Source: Anaerolineales bacterium
GTDB taxonomy: Bacteria > Chloroflexota > Anaerolineae > Anaerolineales > RBG-16-64-43
Direction of reading: 5' to 3'
Assembly: GCA_016928575.1 (NCBI GenBank)
Contig: JAFGKK010000069.1
Location: 1 to 56,064 of the forward strand
DNA: 56,064 bases
In this document: piece by piece, positions 33,725 through 43,502 of the stretch
Layout of the letters: each line of letters begins with the position of its first letter
Position numbering within the stretch: the stretch's first letter is position 1
Notes under the pieces: model-generated
Seen by the model: the letters and a program-made list of their open reading frames with translations, nothing else
The model's database searches: none
Told to the model about the DNA's origin: nothing
Program-made: the position numbers and the translations under genes

Positions 33725-34400
33725 TTCGGACTTCGATATCCTGCTCGTTCTTCAGCAGCCCGACCAGCTTAGCCATGTCCGTGTCGCTGAAGTGATACGG
33801 ATAGAGGATCCGCGGCCGAATTGTCCGCGCGGCGTCGGCCGCCATTTCGGGTGACATGGTGTAGGGCAGGTTGACCGGAAGGAAGGCGACGGCGATCCGT
33901 TCGAGATTTTTCATCTCGGGGACATTTTCGGTATCGCCAGCGACGTAGACACGGGTATCGCCGAAGGTGAGGATATATCCGTTTCCTTCGCCCCGGATAT
34001 GGTAAGGTTCCCCGCTTGGCCGTTTGTGGACGAGGTTGTAGGCCGGCACCGCCTCGACCGGGATGCCCTCAACAATTTGGGCGTCGCCGTTGCCCATCAC
34101 GATGCCGCCGGGCTGCTTGGCGGCGCAGGCCGGGGTGTAGACCACCCGGGTTTTTTGCGTCCGGATGCGCCCGAGCGCCTGCAGGTCGAAATGGTCGAAA
34201 TGGTGGTGGGTGACCAAGACCGCGTCGGCCGGCGGGAGCTTCGAATAATCCGCCGCCTCGCCGAACGGGTCGATGTAGATTTGTTTTCCGCCGAAGGCGA
34301 AGAGCAGGCTGGCGTGGCCGAGGAAGGTCACGGCCAGGTCGCCGGCGGCGGTGGCAAGAACGTCTTTTTCGAAATCGACGGTCATGGATTCTCCGGTCAT
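33708..34400 (-). CDS. MBL-fold metal-dependent hydrolase (UPF0173/YtkL-like)
   Basis: The 230-residue protein begins at the ATG behind GGGAGGCAGG (an ATG at 34385 with GGAGAATCC is equally possible). It has the metallo-beta-lactamase layout: VTFLGHASLLF, IYIDPFG, and the metal motif VLVTHHHFDHFD. Further ligands sit in VYVAGDTENVPEM (Asp) and LYPYHFSD (His). UPF0173-type members hydrolyse simple phosphodiesters or lactones in the cytoplasm; the substrate is unknown here. Its 3' end is duplicated 1.68 kb downstream. Confidence 0.88.
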   Translation of the reverse strand: MTGESMTVDFEKDVLATAAGDLAVTFLGHASLLFAFGGKQIYIDPFGEAADYSKLPPADAVLVTHHHFDHFDLQALGRIRTQKTRVVYTPACAAKQPGGIVMGNGDAQIVEGIPVEAVPAYNLVHKRPSGEPYHIRGEGNGYILTFGDTRVYVAGDTENVPEMKNLERIAVAFLPVNLPYTMSPEMAADAARTIRPRILYPYHFSDTDMAKLVGLLKNEQDIEVRIRNMA

Positions 34401-35217
34401 CCTGCCTCCCGCATGCGGTTGATTATACGTCCCTTCCCTCCAAACGCATTTCCCCCCAATCCGCAAGCCGGAATGGGGGATAATCAGGCACGCTCCCGGA
34501 GTAGCGGGTGCCGCGGATTTGTACCTTCATTACGCGTTGCGTGAAGCCGCCGCATTCGTCGATTCCAATTCACTAGCTTCGAAAGCCACTGCCTATGGCA
34601 GTGAGTACCCTGAAAAGGTTCTACCGTGGGAGCGAAAATTTTTATCTTGATAGAAAAAACGTAACTGCTTAGGCAGCTTATTTCGACTGAATAATCTCAG
34701 CATAACATTACCAGTGTTATAGGTTTTGTCCGTCACCCCGGCGTGGCTCCCCCGCGCCCGCCCTCGCGTCTGCCTCCGCTCCCGCCCTCGCGCTTGCCCT
34801 CGCGGAGCGGGGGAAGCGGGGCTCGAAGCCGGGGGCTAGTATTTATTTAGATTTACTGGATGCCGGCTAATTTTACCCCCGGCGAAGAACACGCCGAGGG
34901 CAGGCGCCGGCATGAAGATCGCCAGCTGAGTAGTAACGAAAAAACATACGAAAAATAAGCCAATGTGTTCGCCTCGAAGGATCCGGAAAAAAGGCTTCCT
35001 TACGCACACGGTTCGATTACCCTCCCCCCTGGGTTCCGACATTTGAGGGAAAGGCTCATCTCCCCCCATCCCATAGGGATGGGGGGAGATGAAATTGGGG
35101 GGATGGAGACCGAGGGAACTGTTCCTCCATCGGAATGCAAATTCGAACGAGCAGAACCGGAAGGAGCTCGCCTTCGAGGTGCAGTGTTCTCAAGCCGCCG
35201 TGTTCGTCGATTCCATT
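34401..35217. repeat. Repeat-rich intergenic region (dispersed repeat copy 4)
   Basis: No gene is recognised in 817 bases. About 34684-34740 is the reverse complement of the TTATGCTGAGATTAT segment at 26767-26785 with its flanks. 34800-34868 is the reverse complement of the 26840-26890 segment (AATACTAG, GGCTTCGAGC). About 34873-34944 is the reverse complement of 21990-22062. Together these form one long inverted copy of the dispersed family. A short GCCGCC...TTCGTCGATTCCA motif at about 34550-34576 is repeated at about 35195-35222, over the end of the next gene. Confidence 0.8.
35057..35091. repeat. Perfect 16-bp stem hairpin
   Basis: CATCTCCCCCCATCCC (35057-35072), loop ATA, then the exact complement (35076-35091). 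It lies downstream of the Dph6-like gene (minus strand) and could act as an RNA stem, but has no T tract. Confidence 0.85.
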
Positions 35218-35904
35218 TCACTCGGGGATGGCCGACGGCACGGCGGTCACCGGGAGGAACCAATGATCTCCGTGCCGGACCGGGTCTCCCGCGGCAAGTC
35301 GGATTCGGGAGTGGAAGATCGGGCCGCCGGTCACGACCGTGTGGTATTCGCCCGCCTCGCCGGACGGATCGATTCCCAGCTTTTCCAATTCCGCAACCGC
35401 TTGCGCGTCGATCCTGCGCCCCAGCCATTCGGGACCCAGGCAGTCGGCCCGGGCGGCGATGATCGTCGCCGCAAACCCGAGGCCGATGAAGTCCTCAAGC
35501 AATTCGCGGCGCGGGCGTTTCCACAGCGGGTGGCAGGCGGCGAGTCCCTTGGCGGCGCACACGCGCGCGCACCACGCGCGGTGTTCCTCGAGGTCGATGT
35601 CGCCGAAGACGCCCGCGGCCATGCCTTCGGCGCGGAAATCCTCCAGCGCGGAGGAAAAAACGCTTTCGTAAGCGGCCCAAGACGCGGAGCGGAAAACGAT
35701 CGGGATGCCGATCCGCCGCGCCTGCTCCTCCAGCACCTCCCGCGCCAGGCCGTGCGAGCGCGACCCGTGCCCGTCCTCGGACATCATCGTCAGCAGGCGG
35801 AGCGGCCGTCCGCCCCCGCGGATGGCATGGAACAGCGCGAGCGCGGAATCCTTCCCGCCGCTCCAGGAGCAGAAGAATTTCCGCGAAGGAGTGGATGGGA
35901 TCAA
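35218..35904 (-). CDS. Dph6-related ATP pyrophosphatase
   Basis: A 228-residue PP-loop protein. The N-terminus FFCSWSGGKDSALALFHA contains the ATP pyrophosphatase loop SGGKDS. Also seen are LLTMMSEDGHGSRSHG, GVFGDIDLEEHRAWCARVC, and the family's C-terminal GIDPSGEAGEYHTVVTGGP. In eukaryotes and archaea Dph6 amidates diphthine on elongation factor 2. Bacteria lack diphthamide, so the bacterial homologues have another, unassigned ligase role. It is the last gene of a run on the minus strand behind the ABC exporter genes. Confidence 0.88.
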   Translation of the reverse strand: MIPSTPSRKFFCSWSGGKDSALALFHAIRGGGRPLRLLTMMSEDGHGSRSHGLAREVLEEQARRIGIPIVFRSASWAAYESVFSSALEDFRAEGMAAGVFGDIDLEEHRAWCARVCAAKGLAACHPLWKRPRRELLEDFIGLGFAATIIAARADCLGPEWLGRRIDAQAVAELEKLGIDPSGEAGEYHTVVTGGPIFHSRIRLAAGDPVRHGDHWFLPVTAVPSAIPE

Positions 35905-36002
35905 AGTGTCTCCTGTCGGATTTGGAAAGCCCGACTCGACCCCCTCCTTTTTCCTTTCTCGTTAGCTGAACTGCGGCGAACAAGGGAGGACAGAGGAAGG
36001 AG

Positions 36003-37199
36003 CTACCGCCCCGTTTCCTTCTGAAACCGCCGCACGGCCAGCAGGTACGCCGCCAGCGCGTACACCAGCAGAATCCCCGCGGGAAGCAGAGCGGATTTCC
36101 AATCCGCCGCACGCAGGATGATATCCTGAAAACCCCGGATTGCCCAAGCGCTGGGCAGGGCGCGGCCGACGGCGGCGTAGGATTCGCCGGCCAGGTCGAG
36201 CGGGAAAAAGGCCCCGCCCAGGAATCCGAACACGAGCGTCGCGCCCATCACCAGCAGCACCACCTGATTCTCGCCGCCGGCGACCGTCCCGATCAGCAAG
36301 CCGAAGCCGGCGGAGAAGCAGGCCAAAGCCCCCGCCAAAAGGATCAGCGCCGCCGGATCGCGCCAGTACCCCAGCCCGAAAGCCGCTTGGCCGAAGGCGG
36401 CCAGGAGCAGAATCTGCGCGAAGCACGTCGCGAACATCGCCAGCGCGTGCCCGGCGATGATCTCCGCCCGGCGGATGCCGGTGGTGAGCAGGCGGGCGAG
36501 CGTCCGCGTGCGGCGTTCGGCCAGGAGCAGGGAACCGGGCGTGATCATTCCGATGGTGACGAACAGGACCATCATCCCCGGCGAGGATTGGGCGAAGCCT
36601 TCCGTTCCGGAGGCGGCGGCGCCCGCCGGGCGCAGGCGGACGCTTGCCCGCGGATCCGCCCAGGCCGCGGCGGCGTAGGCGAGCGATTCGAGCAGATATT
36701 CCCGCCGCTCCTCCGGGCCTGCAAATCCGCCGCGGGCCTCGGTTGCGAGGCGCGCGGCTTCCACCGCCCCGAGCAGGCGGGTGGAGGCGAGTTGGATCGC
36801 GCGGTCGGCCGCCTGGCCGGCAGGCGTGCCGCGGTCGAGGATCACCTCAAGGCGCGGGAGGTCTCCATCCAGCATCGATTCGCTGAAGCCCTCGGGGATG
36901 ACGACCGCCGCCGCCGCTTTCTGTGAGCGGACCAGTTCCGCAAGCGCCGCCGGATCATTCTCCCCGGGATCGGCCGGCTTGACCGTGTCGGAGTATCCAA
37001 GCAGGGCGGCGAAGTATCCGCCGAGCGGGCCGTCGTCGAGCGCCGCGACGGCCACCGGCAGGCGGGGATCGCCGTTGCGGTCGAACATCGTGCCCATCAG
37101 CCCGGTGAACAGCGCGGGCAGGAGGAGCAGGAACAGCGCGGATTTCTTCTGCCGCAGAATTTGATGAAGATCTTTGAGTGCCAGATGCACCATGCGCAT
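36003..37199 (-). CDS. ABC-2 type transporter permease
   Basis: The ATG at 37199 (or two codons on, 37193) follows GGAAAGG. The 398-residue protein has an N-terminal membrane segment (SALFLLLLPALFTGLMG), a large extracytoplasmic domain (about 45-190) typical of NatB/YhgE-type exporters, and five or so C-terminal membrane segments, with LLLAERRTRTLARLLTTGIRRAEIIAGH between. It is similar in plan to the next gene, and the two likely form a heterodimeric channel driven by the ATPase gene of the same operon. Substrate unknown; such systems export drugs, lipids or peptides. Confidence 0.88.
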   Translation of the reverse strand: MRMVHLALKDLHQILRQKKSALFLLLLPALFTGLMGTMFDRNGDPRLPVAVAALDDGPLGGYFAALLGYSDTVKPADPGENDPAALAELVRSQKAAAAVVIPEGFSESMLDGDLPRLEVILDRGTPAGQAADRAIQLASTRLLGAVEAARLATEARGGFAGPEERREYLLESLAYAAAAWADPRASVRLRPAGAAASGTEGFAQSSPGMMVLFVTIGMITPGSLLLAERRTRTLARLLTTGIRRAEIIAGHALAMFATCFAQILLLAAFGQAAFGLGYWRDPAALILLAGALACFSAGFGLLIGTVAGGENQVVLLVMGATLVFGFLGGAFFPLDLAGESYAAVGRALPSAWAIRGFQDIILRAADWKSALLPAGILLVYALAAYLLAVRRFQKETGR

Positions 37200-37392
37200 G
37201 GTATGTGCCTTTCCGGTTGGGAATTGCGCGTTCCGCCCATTCATTCCGGGGCGGGCGAAGCAATCTGCCCATAAAATGTCAGCGCACACTCCGTTCCGGA
37301 TGGGTCTTGCGGTCCGGAACAGGCGAAGCATTTTGGTTCGCGTATCGAAAACCGCCGATCGCTTCCGCGCTTTGCCTCGCAATCCCTACCGC

Positions 37393-38643
37393 CTATTTCC
37401 ATCGCCTGCTTATCTTCCACGACGCGATTGCATAGAACGCCGCACCCGTCCCCACCGCGACGAGGGCGGGGACGGCCGCCTCGGCGAAGCTTGCGCCGTT
37501 CATCGCGGCGGTGAACCCGCGGACGATCCAGCCCTGGGGTGTCAACAGGTTGAGGGTTGTGAAGGCGCCGGGCAGGTCGGCGAAGGTGGTGGTCATCGTC
37601 CCGCCGGCCATCCCGGTGAGCATCACCGCGCCGCCCATGACCAGGAACGCCTGGCGGGTGGTGCGCATGAAGCTGATCAGCATCACCCCGAACCCGCCGG
37701 CGGCGGTCATCAGGCCCAGAACGTTGGCCATCACCGACAACGGATCGCCCCAGGCGATCCCGAACAGCGCGCCGCCGACGGCGATCAGCAGGCCCGCCTG
37801 CAGCGCCAGGAGCAGCGCGACGGCGGCGGCTTTTCCGGCCAGGATCGCGGCCTGCGAAAGCGGAGTCCGGCACAGCCGCGCGAGAGTCCCCTGTTCCTGT
37901 TCGCGCAGGATGGATTGGGCGGAGACGGCGCCGACGAAAAAGGCGAAGAAGACCAGCATGCCGACCATCACCGGACCGATTTTGATCTCCATAACCCTCC
38001 CGGTTTCGCGCGCGCCCGACGGAAGGCGGTAGGCGAGGGCCGGATGACCGCCGCCCTCGAGCCGCTCGCCCACCCGCCGGGCCCATTCCCCATAACGCCG
38101 CATCAGCTCCTCGCGCGCCGGCGGTTCCAGCGGAGCGTCGCGCCCGGCGGTATCGGCGGCGATCAGCGTCCCGGTGAATCCGTCGAGAAAGCCGGTCACG
38201 ACGTCGTGGACGATCGCCGGGCCGAGGGTGAGCGCCGGATCGTGATAAATCTCCACTTCGGTCGTGGCGCCCTCCCGGAAGAGGGAGGCGGTGAAATCGG
38301 CCGGAATGATCACGGCCGCGTCCGCCTCGCGCGCATCCACCGCGGCCCGTGCGGCGGCTTCGGATTCCGCATCCGCCGTTTCGAGCAGATCTTGCAAGCT
38401 TTCCTCGCGGAACATATCCGCCAGCATCCCGCCGGCCAGCAAGCCGGGATATTCGGCGACGGGGAGATCGAGGTTGACGATCAGCACGCGCGTCCGCTGG
38501 ACGTCGAACCCGGAGGCGAGGCCGGAAAAGGCGAGGTACGGGAGCCCGGCTTCCGCGAGCGGAAGGACGAGCATGAAGGCCAGCACTTGCGGGCTGCGCA
38601 ACGCGCGCGCAAGGTCTTTCAGGATGATGTGCAGAACGGGCAT
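37393..38643 (-). CDS. ABC-2 type transporter permease
   Basis: The 416-residue protein begins MPVLHIILKDLARALRSPQ followed by a membrane segment, a long extracytoplasmic domain and a C-terminal membrane bundle. The cytoplasmic coupling element REQEQGTLARLCRTPLSQAAILAGK is the counterpart of the one in the neighbouring permease. It lies between the ATPase gene (96 bases upstream) and the second permease (193 bases downstream), all on the minus strand. Confidence 0.88.
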   Translation of the reverse strand: MPVLHIILKDLARALRSPQVLAFMLVLPLAEAGLPYLAFSGLASGFDVQRTRVLIVNLDLPVAEYPGLLAGGMLADMFREESLQDLLETADAESEAAARAAVDAREADAAVIIPADFTASLFREGATTEVEIYHDPALTLGPAIVHDVVTGFLDGFTGTLIAADTAGRDAPLEPPAREELMRRYGEWARRVGERLEGGGHPALAYRLPSGARETGRVMEIKIGPVMVGMLVFFAFFVGAVSAQSILREQEQGTLARLCRTPLSQAAILAGKAAAVALLLALQAGLLIAVGGALFGIAWGDPLSVMANVLGLMTAAGGFGVMLISFMRTTRQAFLVMGGAVMLTGMAGGTMTTTFADLPGAFTTLNLLTPQGWIVRGFTAAMNGASFAEAAVPALVAVGTGAAFYAIASWKISRRWK

Positions 38644-38739
38644 GGCAGTCTCCTGATCATTGGCCGCCGATCCTCCGCTTTCCGCCGCTGGGCGCGGGCG
38701 CGCGGCTCGGGGCGGCGGGGAATCGGGCTCCGCGCCGGA

Positions 38740-39684
38740 TCAATCCCTCAGCGCCGTGCCGGTCAGGTGCAGGAATACTGCCTCCAGGTCCGGTTCCTGG
38801 ACATCCATGGCGGTGATGCGCGTCTCCTCGCGGGCGGCGGATTCGAAGAGCGTAGGCAGGACCTGGGCGCTGTCGCGGACCAGCAGGCGGACCTGCTCCT
38901 CCTCCTCGCTCACCGAGTGCACGCCGGCGAGCATCTGCCACAACTCGAGCAGCCGCGCGGGCTTGCGGCTGAGCGAGAGGCGGACTCGGTGCAGACCGCC
39001 CACCAGCCGGATCAGCTCGGCGTGCGTCCCCTGGGCGACGAGCTTGCCGTGATCCATGACCGCGATCCGGTGCGAGAGCTCCTGCGCCTCCTCCATGTAA
39101 TGGGTGGTGTAGAGCACGGTGGTGCCGCGGGCGTTGAGCTCCTTCACTCCGTCGAGGATCCGCCGGCGGGATTGCGGATCGATCCCGACCGTCGGCTCGT
39201 CGAGGATGACGATCCGCGGCTCGTGGAGCAGGGCGATGCCGATGTTGAGCCGGCGTTGCATCCCGCCGGAAAAATGCCCGGCGCGGTTCATGCGGCGGTC
39301 GGTAAGGCCGGTCAACTCGAGCACCTCGGCGACGCGGCGGGCGAGCCGTTTGCCGCCCAGTCCGTACATCCGCCCCCAGAAGAGGAGGTTTTCCTGCGCG
39401 CTCAGGTCGTCGTAGAGCGCGATCTCCTGCGGGACGACGCCGAGGTTTTGCTTAACGCAACCGGGCGCGCGGGTGATGGAATAGCCGAGTACCAGGGCGT
39501 CGCCGGCGGTCGGCGGAAGCAGGCAGGAGAGCATCGAGATGGTGGTGCTCTTCCCGGCGCCGTTGGGCCCGAGCAGGCTGAAGATCTCGCCTTCGCGGAC
39601 GGAGAAATCGAGTCCCTGCACGGCGGCGAGGCCGTTGTAGCGTTTTTCCAGATTTTGCACCTTGATGGCGTAGGTTTCGGTCAT
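38740..39684 (-). CDS. ABC transporter ATP-binding protein (ABC-2 exporter)
   Basis: The ATG at 39684 gives a 314-residue protein; a TTG 12 codons earlier is possible. Seen: Walker A LLGPNGAGKSTT, Q-loop VVPQEIALYDDLSAQENL, signature HFSGGMQRRLNI, Walker B RIVILDEPTVGIDP and the switch histidine in YTTHYMEEAQ. A C-terminal extension of about 85 residues is typical of the DrrA/NatA class. It energises the two permeases encoded downstream at the cytoplasmic membrane. A 16-base palindrome lies 116 bases upstream. Confidence 0.93.
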   Translation of the reverse strand: MTETYAIKVQNLEKRYNGLAAVQGLDFSVREGEIFSLLGPNGAGKSTTISMLSCLLPPTAGDALVLGYSITRAPGCVKQNLGVVPQEIALYDDLSAQENLLFWGRMYGLGGKRLARRVAEVLELTGLTDRRMNRAGHFSGGMQRRLNIGIALLHEPRIVILDEPTVGIDPQSRRRILDGVKELNARGTTVLYTTHYMEEAQELSHRIAVMDHGKLVAQGTHAELIRLVGGLHRVRLSLSRKPARLLELWQMLAGVHSVSEEEEQVRLLVRDSAQVLPTLFESAAREETRITAMDVQEPDLEAVFLHLTGTALRD

Positions 39685-39799
39685 TTTTCTCGGCTTCCGG
39701 CCTTTGCCTTTCTCCTGCAAATCGCCGGGAACCGGAGAAAGGGATAGGCGCTTTTTTTCGGATTGGGCCTATCGTAGCCAGGAAGAGGGTGACCGGTGC

Positions 39800-39815
39800 T
39801 CACCCGATCGGGTGA
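39800..39815. promoter_or_regulatory. Candidate operator palindrome upstream of ABC exporter operon
   Basis: TCACCCGATCGGGTGA is a perfect 16-base palindrome. Its half-site GGGTGA occurs again at 39788-39793 and just after, near 39825. It lies upstream of the ABC exporter start in a 326-base gap that holds no recognised gene. The form suits a dimeric TetR- or GntR-type repressor; none is encoded beside it. Confidence 0.5.
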
Positions 39816-40010
39816 ATGGGGAGGGTGATTCGGCAAACAGATGAATAACGGCACTGCTCGGCGCGGAGCATTATTCAGGAAATCGCTGAGGATCCCACGC
39901 GGATGTGGGGCTGGGAAACTGCTTCCGGTTTACTTCCGGGAAAGGCGCCCGGAGGACGGTGAGGATTTTGTCGGATCCCGTGGACGACGCGGACAAAGGA
40001 TTTATGAAGC

Positions 40011-42616
40011 CTATAAAATGTTCAGTTCCTGCGCCTTGAGCAGCGCCTGGCTGCGGTTGTGCACGCCCAATTTGCCGAAGACGCTTTTTACGTGGGCCTT
40101 GACCGTGTTGAGCGAGACGTACAGGGCCTCGGCGATCTCCGGGTTCGAGCGCCCGGCCGCCAGGAGCCGCAGCACATCCAGCTCGCGTTCGCTGAGCGGC
40201 TCCGCAAGCGCGGAAACCGCGGCGGGGGCCGGAGCCGCGATCCGTCCTGCCAGCGGCGGACGAGCGCAACGGCGGGTTCGCCCTCGTCGAGGTAAATGCG
40301 GGTGAACCCTTCCGGTTCGGAGAACGCCAGCGCCCCCTCGAGCAGTTCCTTCACCCGCGGGTCGTCGGGGCGTTGCGCGGCAAAATTCATCGCCCTCAGC
40401 AAGCCGGCTTCGATCTCCGACACGCGGCTGCCGGTCTTCGCCGCCCCGCTTTGAATGCGCTCCAACAGGCTTTCCGCCGAATCGCGTTTCCCCTCCCCGG
40501 CCAGCACGCGTGCCAGTGTCAGCAGGCCGACTTCGCGGTGGAAGATCGGTGATTCCTCGGCCGAATAACCGCTCTCCCGCGCCCATCGCGAGGCGGCTTC
40601 GAGGTTTCCGGCGGCCAGGTCGATCCGCGCCTGCTGGAGCAGAACCGAATCCAGCGACCAAGCCGAAATCACGCTCGCCACCCGGCGGGCTTTATCAAGC
40701 GTTCCGGCGGCCGCGCCGAAATCGCCGCGCCCGCGCTGGATGCGAGCCAGCACCACGTAGGCCGTCATCAGGAGCTCCGCCTGCCCGAGCAGTTCGCACA
40801 TCTCCACGCCCTTCTGCGCGTACCTGAAGGCTTCGTCGAGCCGGTTCCATTCGCGCAGGATGTCGGCCAGGTGGGCGTAGGCGTACCCCGGGCCGAGCAG
40901 GGCCGAAGCCTCCGTCAGCCCCAGGCTGTCCTTGTAGATCCGGTAGGCGTCGTTCAGGCGGCCGCGTGCGGCGGTGATCTGCGCCAATCCGACGCTGCCG
41001 AGCATGGCGTTGAATCGATTGCCGCCGGCCAGGCTGAGCGCCTTGGCGCGTTTAAAGGATTCGGCCGCGGCGGAAAAATCTCCGGTGTAGCCGAAGGCGG
41101 CGCCCTGGATCATCGCGGTGGTGGCGTTGATAACGAAATCCTCCGGCGCGAGCTTGCCCATCGTATCGGCGGCTTGGCGGATCGCCTCGGCGATCCCGCC
41201 CTGGATGAAAGCCACCTGCGCGCGGACCGCGGCGGCGTAGCCGCGGATCCGTTCGGCTTCGGCTGGCGGCAGCTTCCCCGTCTGCAGCGCGGCGTCCGCG
41301 TCCTGCAGACGCGATTCGATCGCCTCGGCTTGCCCGGTGAGGATGAACATCCAGGCGTCCCACACGCACAGCCAGGGGCGCGCGCGGAGAATTTCCTCCG
41401 GCAGGAGGCGCAGCCATCCGATGAGCGTGCCCACCTCGCTCCGGGCCAGCACTTGCAAGAAGCAACGCTCCACCGCCTGCGCCGCGCGGCCGGGTTCGCG
41501 CGCCGCCAGCGCGTGGCGGATCTCGCCCGCCGGATCATCGTTGCGGGCGTACCAATCCGCCGCCCGCAGGTGCAGGCCGGGCAGCGCTTCGGCGTTCTCC
41601 TCGGCCAGCCGGCGCCGGAGCAGGTCGGCGAACAAAGGGTGGCAGCGGTACCAGCGCCGCTCGGAATCCAGCGGGACGAGGAAGGTGTTGGTCGATTCGA
41701 GCTTTTCCAGAAGCGCCTGGCCGTCGTCCCGTCCGGTGAGGCGGTTGCAGAGCGGGGCGCTCAGTTTTTCCAAAATCGAGATGGCCAGCAGGAAGGAGCG
41801 CATGCCGGGCGGTTCGCGCTGCAGGACCTCCTCCAGAAGATAGTCCAGGACGAAGCGGTTGTTGCCGGTGAAGGCGCGGATGAACCCGGCCGGATCCGGA
41901 TTGCCCTGCATCGAGAGCGCCGCCATTTGCAATCCGGCGATCCAGCCCTCGGTGCGCGCCTCGAGCGCCGCCGTGTCGGCGCCGGTGAGCGGCAGATTCA
42001 TCGTGCGGGTGAGGAACTCGGCGGCTTCCGCGGGGGTGAAGCGCAGGTCCGCAGTGCGGATCTCGCACAACTGCGAACGCGCCCTCAGCCGGGCCAGGGG
42101 CAGGCTCTCGGGGTCGGCGCGCGTGCCGATGGCGAGCTTGAGCGAATCCGGCAGGTGATCGACGAAGAAGGCCAACCCTTCGAAGATCGGCGGAGCCGCC
42201 ACCAAGTGCAGGTCGTCGAGGACGAACAGTGCGGGCCCTTCGGGCCGCGGCGCGGAAATGCCGTTAATCAGGACGGTCAGAAACGCCGGCGGCGGGACGG
42301 GCCGCGCGGCGCTCAGCATCGGCAGGCTGTCCGCCCCGGCCGCCGGCCAAAGCGTTTGCAGTGCCGCGGTGACATACGACCAGAAGCGGACCGGGTCGTT
42401 GTCGCCCTCGTCGAGGGACAGCCAGGCCGCAGGATGGCCGCCGCCGTGCGCCCAATCCGCGAGCAGGGTGGTCTTGCCGTAGCCCGCGGGGGCCGAGACG
42501 AGGACCAGGCGGCTCTCAAACCCGCCCTCGAGCCGGTCGTTCAGCCGCGCCCGCGAAACCAACGCGGACCGGATCCGGGGAATGGCGAGTTTGGTTTCGA
42601 TCAACGGGAAGGGCAT
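40011..42616 (-). CDS. MalT-type LuxR transcriptional regulator, frameshifted
   Basis: The protein starts ETKLAIPRIRSALVSRARL, the usual opening of MalT-like STAND regulators. Walker A is APAGYGKTTLLADW near residue 45, AWLSLDEGDNDPVRFW follows, and about 400 residues of helical TPR-like repeats fill the middle. The first frame runs to 40088, but its last 50 residues are nonsense. The expected C-terminal LuxR helix-turn-helix is in another frame: LSERELDVLRLLAAGRSNPEIAEALYVS..., ending LGVHNRSQALLKAQEL at 40011. A one-base change near 40224-40228 (five G on the plus strand) would join them. It is either an assembly slip or a mutation that removes DNA binding. The full length would be about 868 residues. 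Confidence 0.85.
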
Positions 42617-43502
42617 AAGGGGATTTTAGCACCGGAGCGCCGGGCGGGAGATTGCCGGATGGCGGGGTGAAGGCGGATGGGGGATAAGCGTCGGGGCGGA
42701 GCGCCGATAGAATGATTTTTCGGGCCGGGGCATCGCTCCGGTCCGGATGCGAATCCTATTCGCACGCAACAGCTCAGGTTGTCCAGTTCCATGTGAGCAT
42801 CTCAGCAAAGCGTCACGGGTGTTCTTGGTTTTATTCGTCATGCCGCGCCCGCACTCGCACAGCGGGAATGCTCGAAGCCGGGATCTTGTGATTTTCGATG
42901 GCGCAATGGATGCCGGCCAAATTCACCATCGGCAGAAACCGCGCCGAGGGCGGATGCCGGCATGACGATCGCTGGCTGAGCAGTCGCATTCCGTCGTTCT
43001 TAACGGTGCTCAGATGCTGAACCCGCGGATTTAAATGCGCCGCCTGCCCAAAGCGGTCGTCGGCAAGGTTTAAGATTGCACCGGCTCGGAGATGAGGCTC
43101 TCCCCGTTGTTCGGCTTGCCGTTCAAGGCGTTCCTGCCGCCCGATTCCGCAATGTACGACGCGAGCCTGTGGTCCGTCCTTTTGCTCTGCCCGGTTTTTC
43201 TCTGGGACTTTAATGTTTGTGATCCCCTCGTGCCGGACCTGCTCCGCTTTGTTGCCATCGCGCCGCAAATTCTCGTCCTCAAGAGTACCGAGAAGAAGGA
43301 TTATCGGGAGCCGGGTTGCCATGTCCGCGACGGGGGGAAAAGGACGATCCCGGCCATTATCGGCGCGGTTTTCCGGGGGCGTCGGCGTTCTGGTTCCGGA
43401 TCCGGGCCGGCCGAGGGCCAAGGAATCCGGCGCGGTCTGCCCGACTCGCCAACGGAAGTGTTCTGCGTTTTTAGGGTCTTGACGGTGATTAGGGTTGGGA
43501 GG
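42617..43502. repeat. Intergenic, dispersed repeat copy 5, no gene recognised
   Basis: About 42836-42985 contains GTCATGCCG, GCTCGAAGCCGGGA and GCCGAGGGCGGATGCCGGCATGACGATCGCTGGCTGAG, a diverged copy of the dispersed palindromic family. From 43000 to 43502 I see frames in both directions but no start signal or family; this part is unexplained. Confidence 0.65.

Noticed and set aside
42986-43502. Possible gene between the MalT-type regulator and atpC
   Set aside because: Frames exist on both strands, but none has a ribosome binding site, a family pattern or plausible composition.
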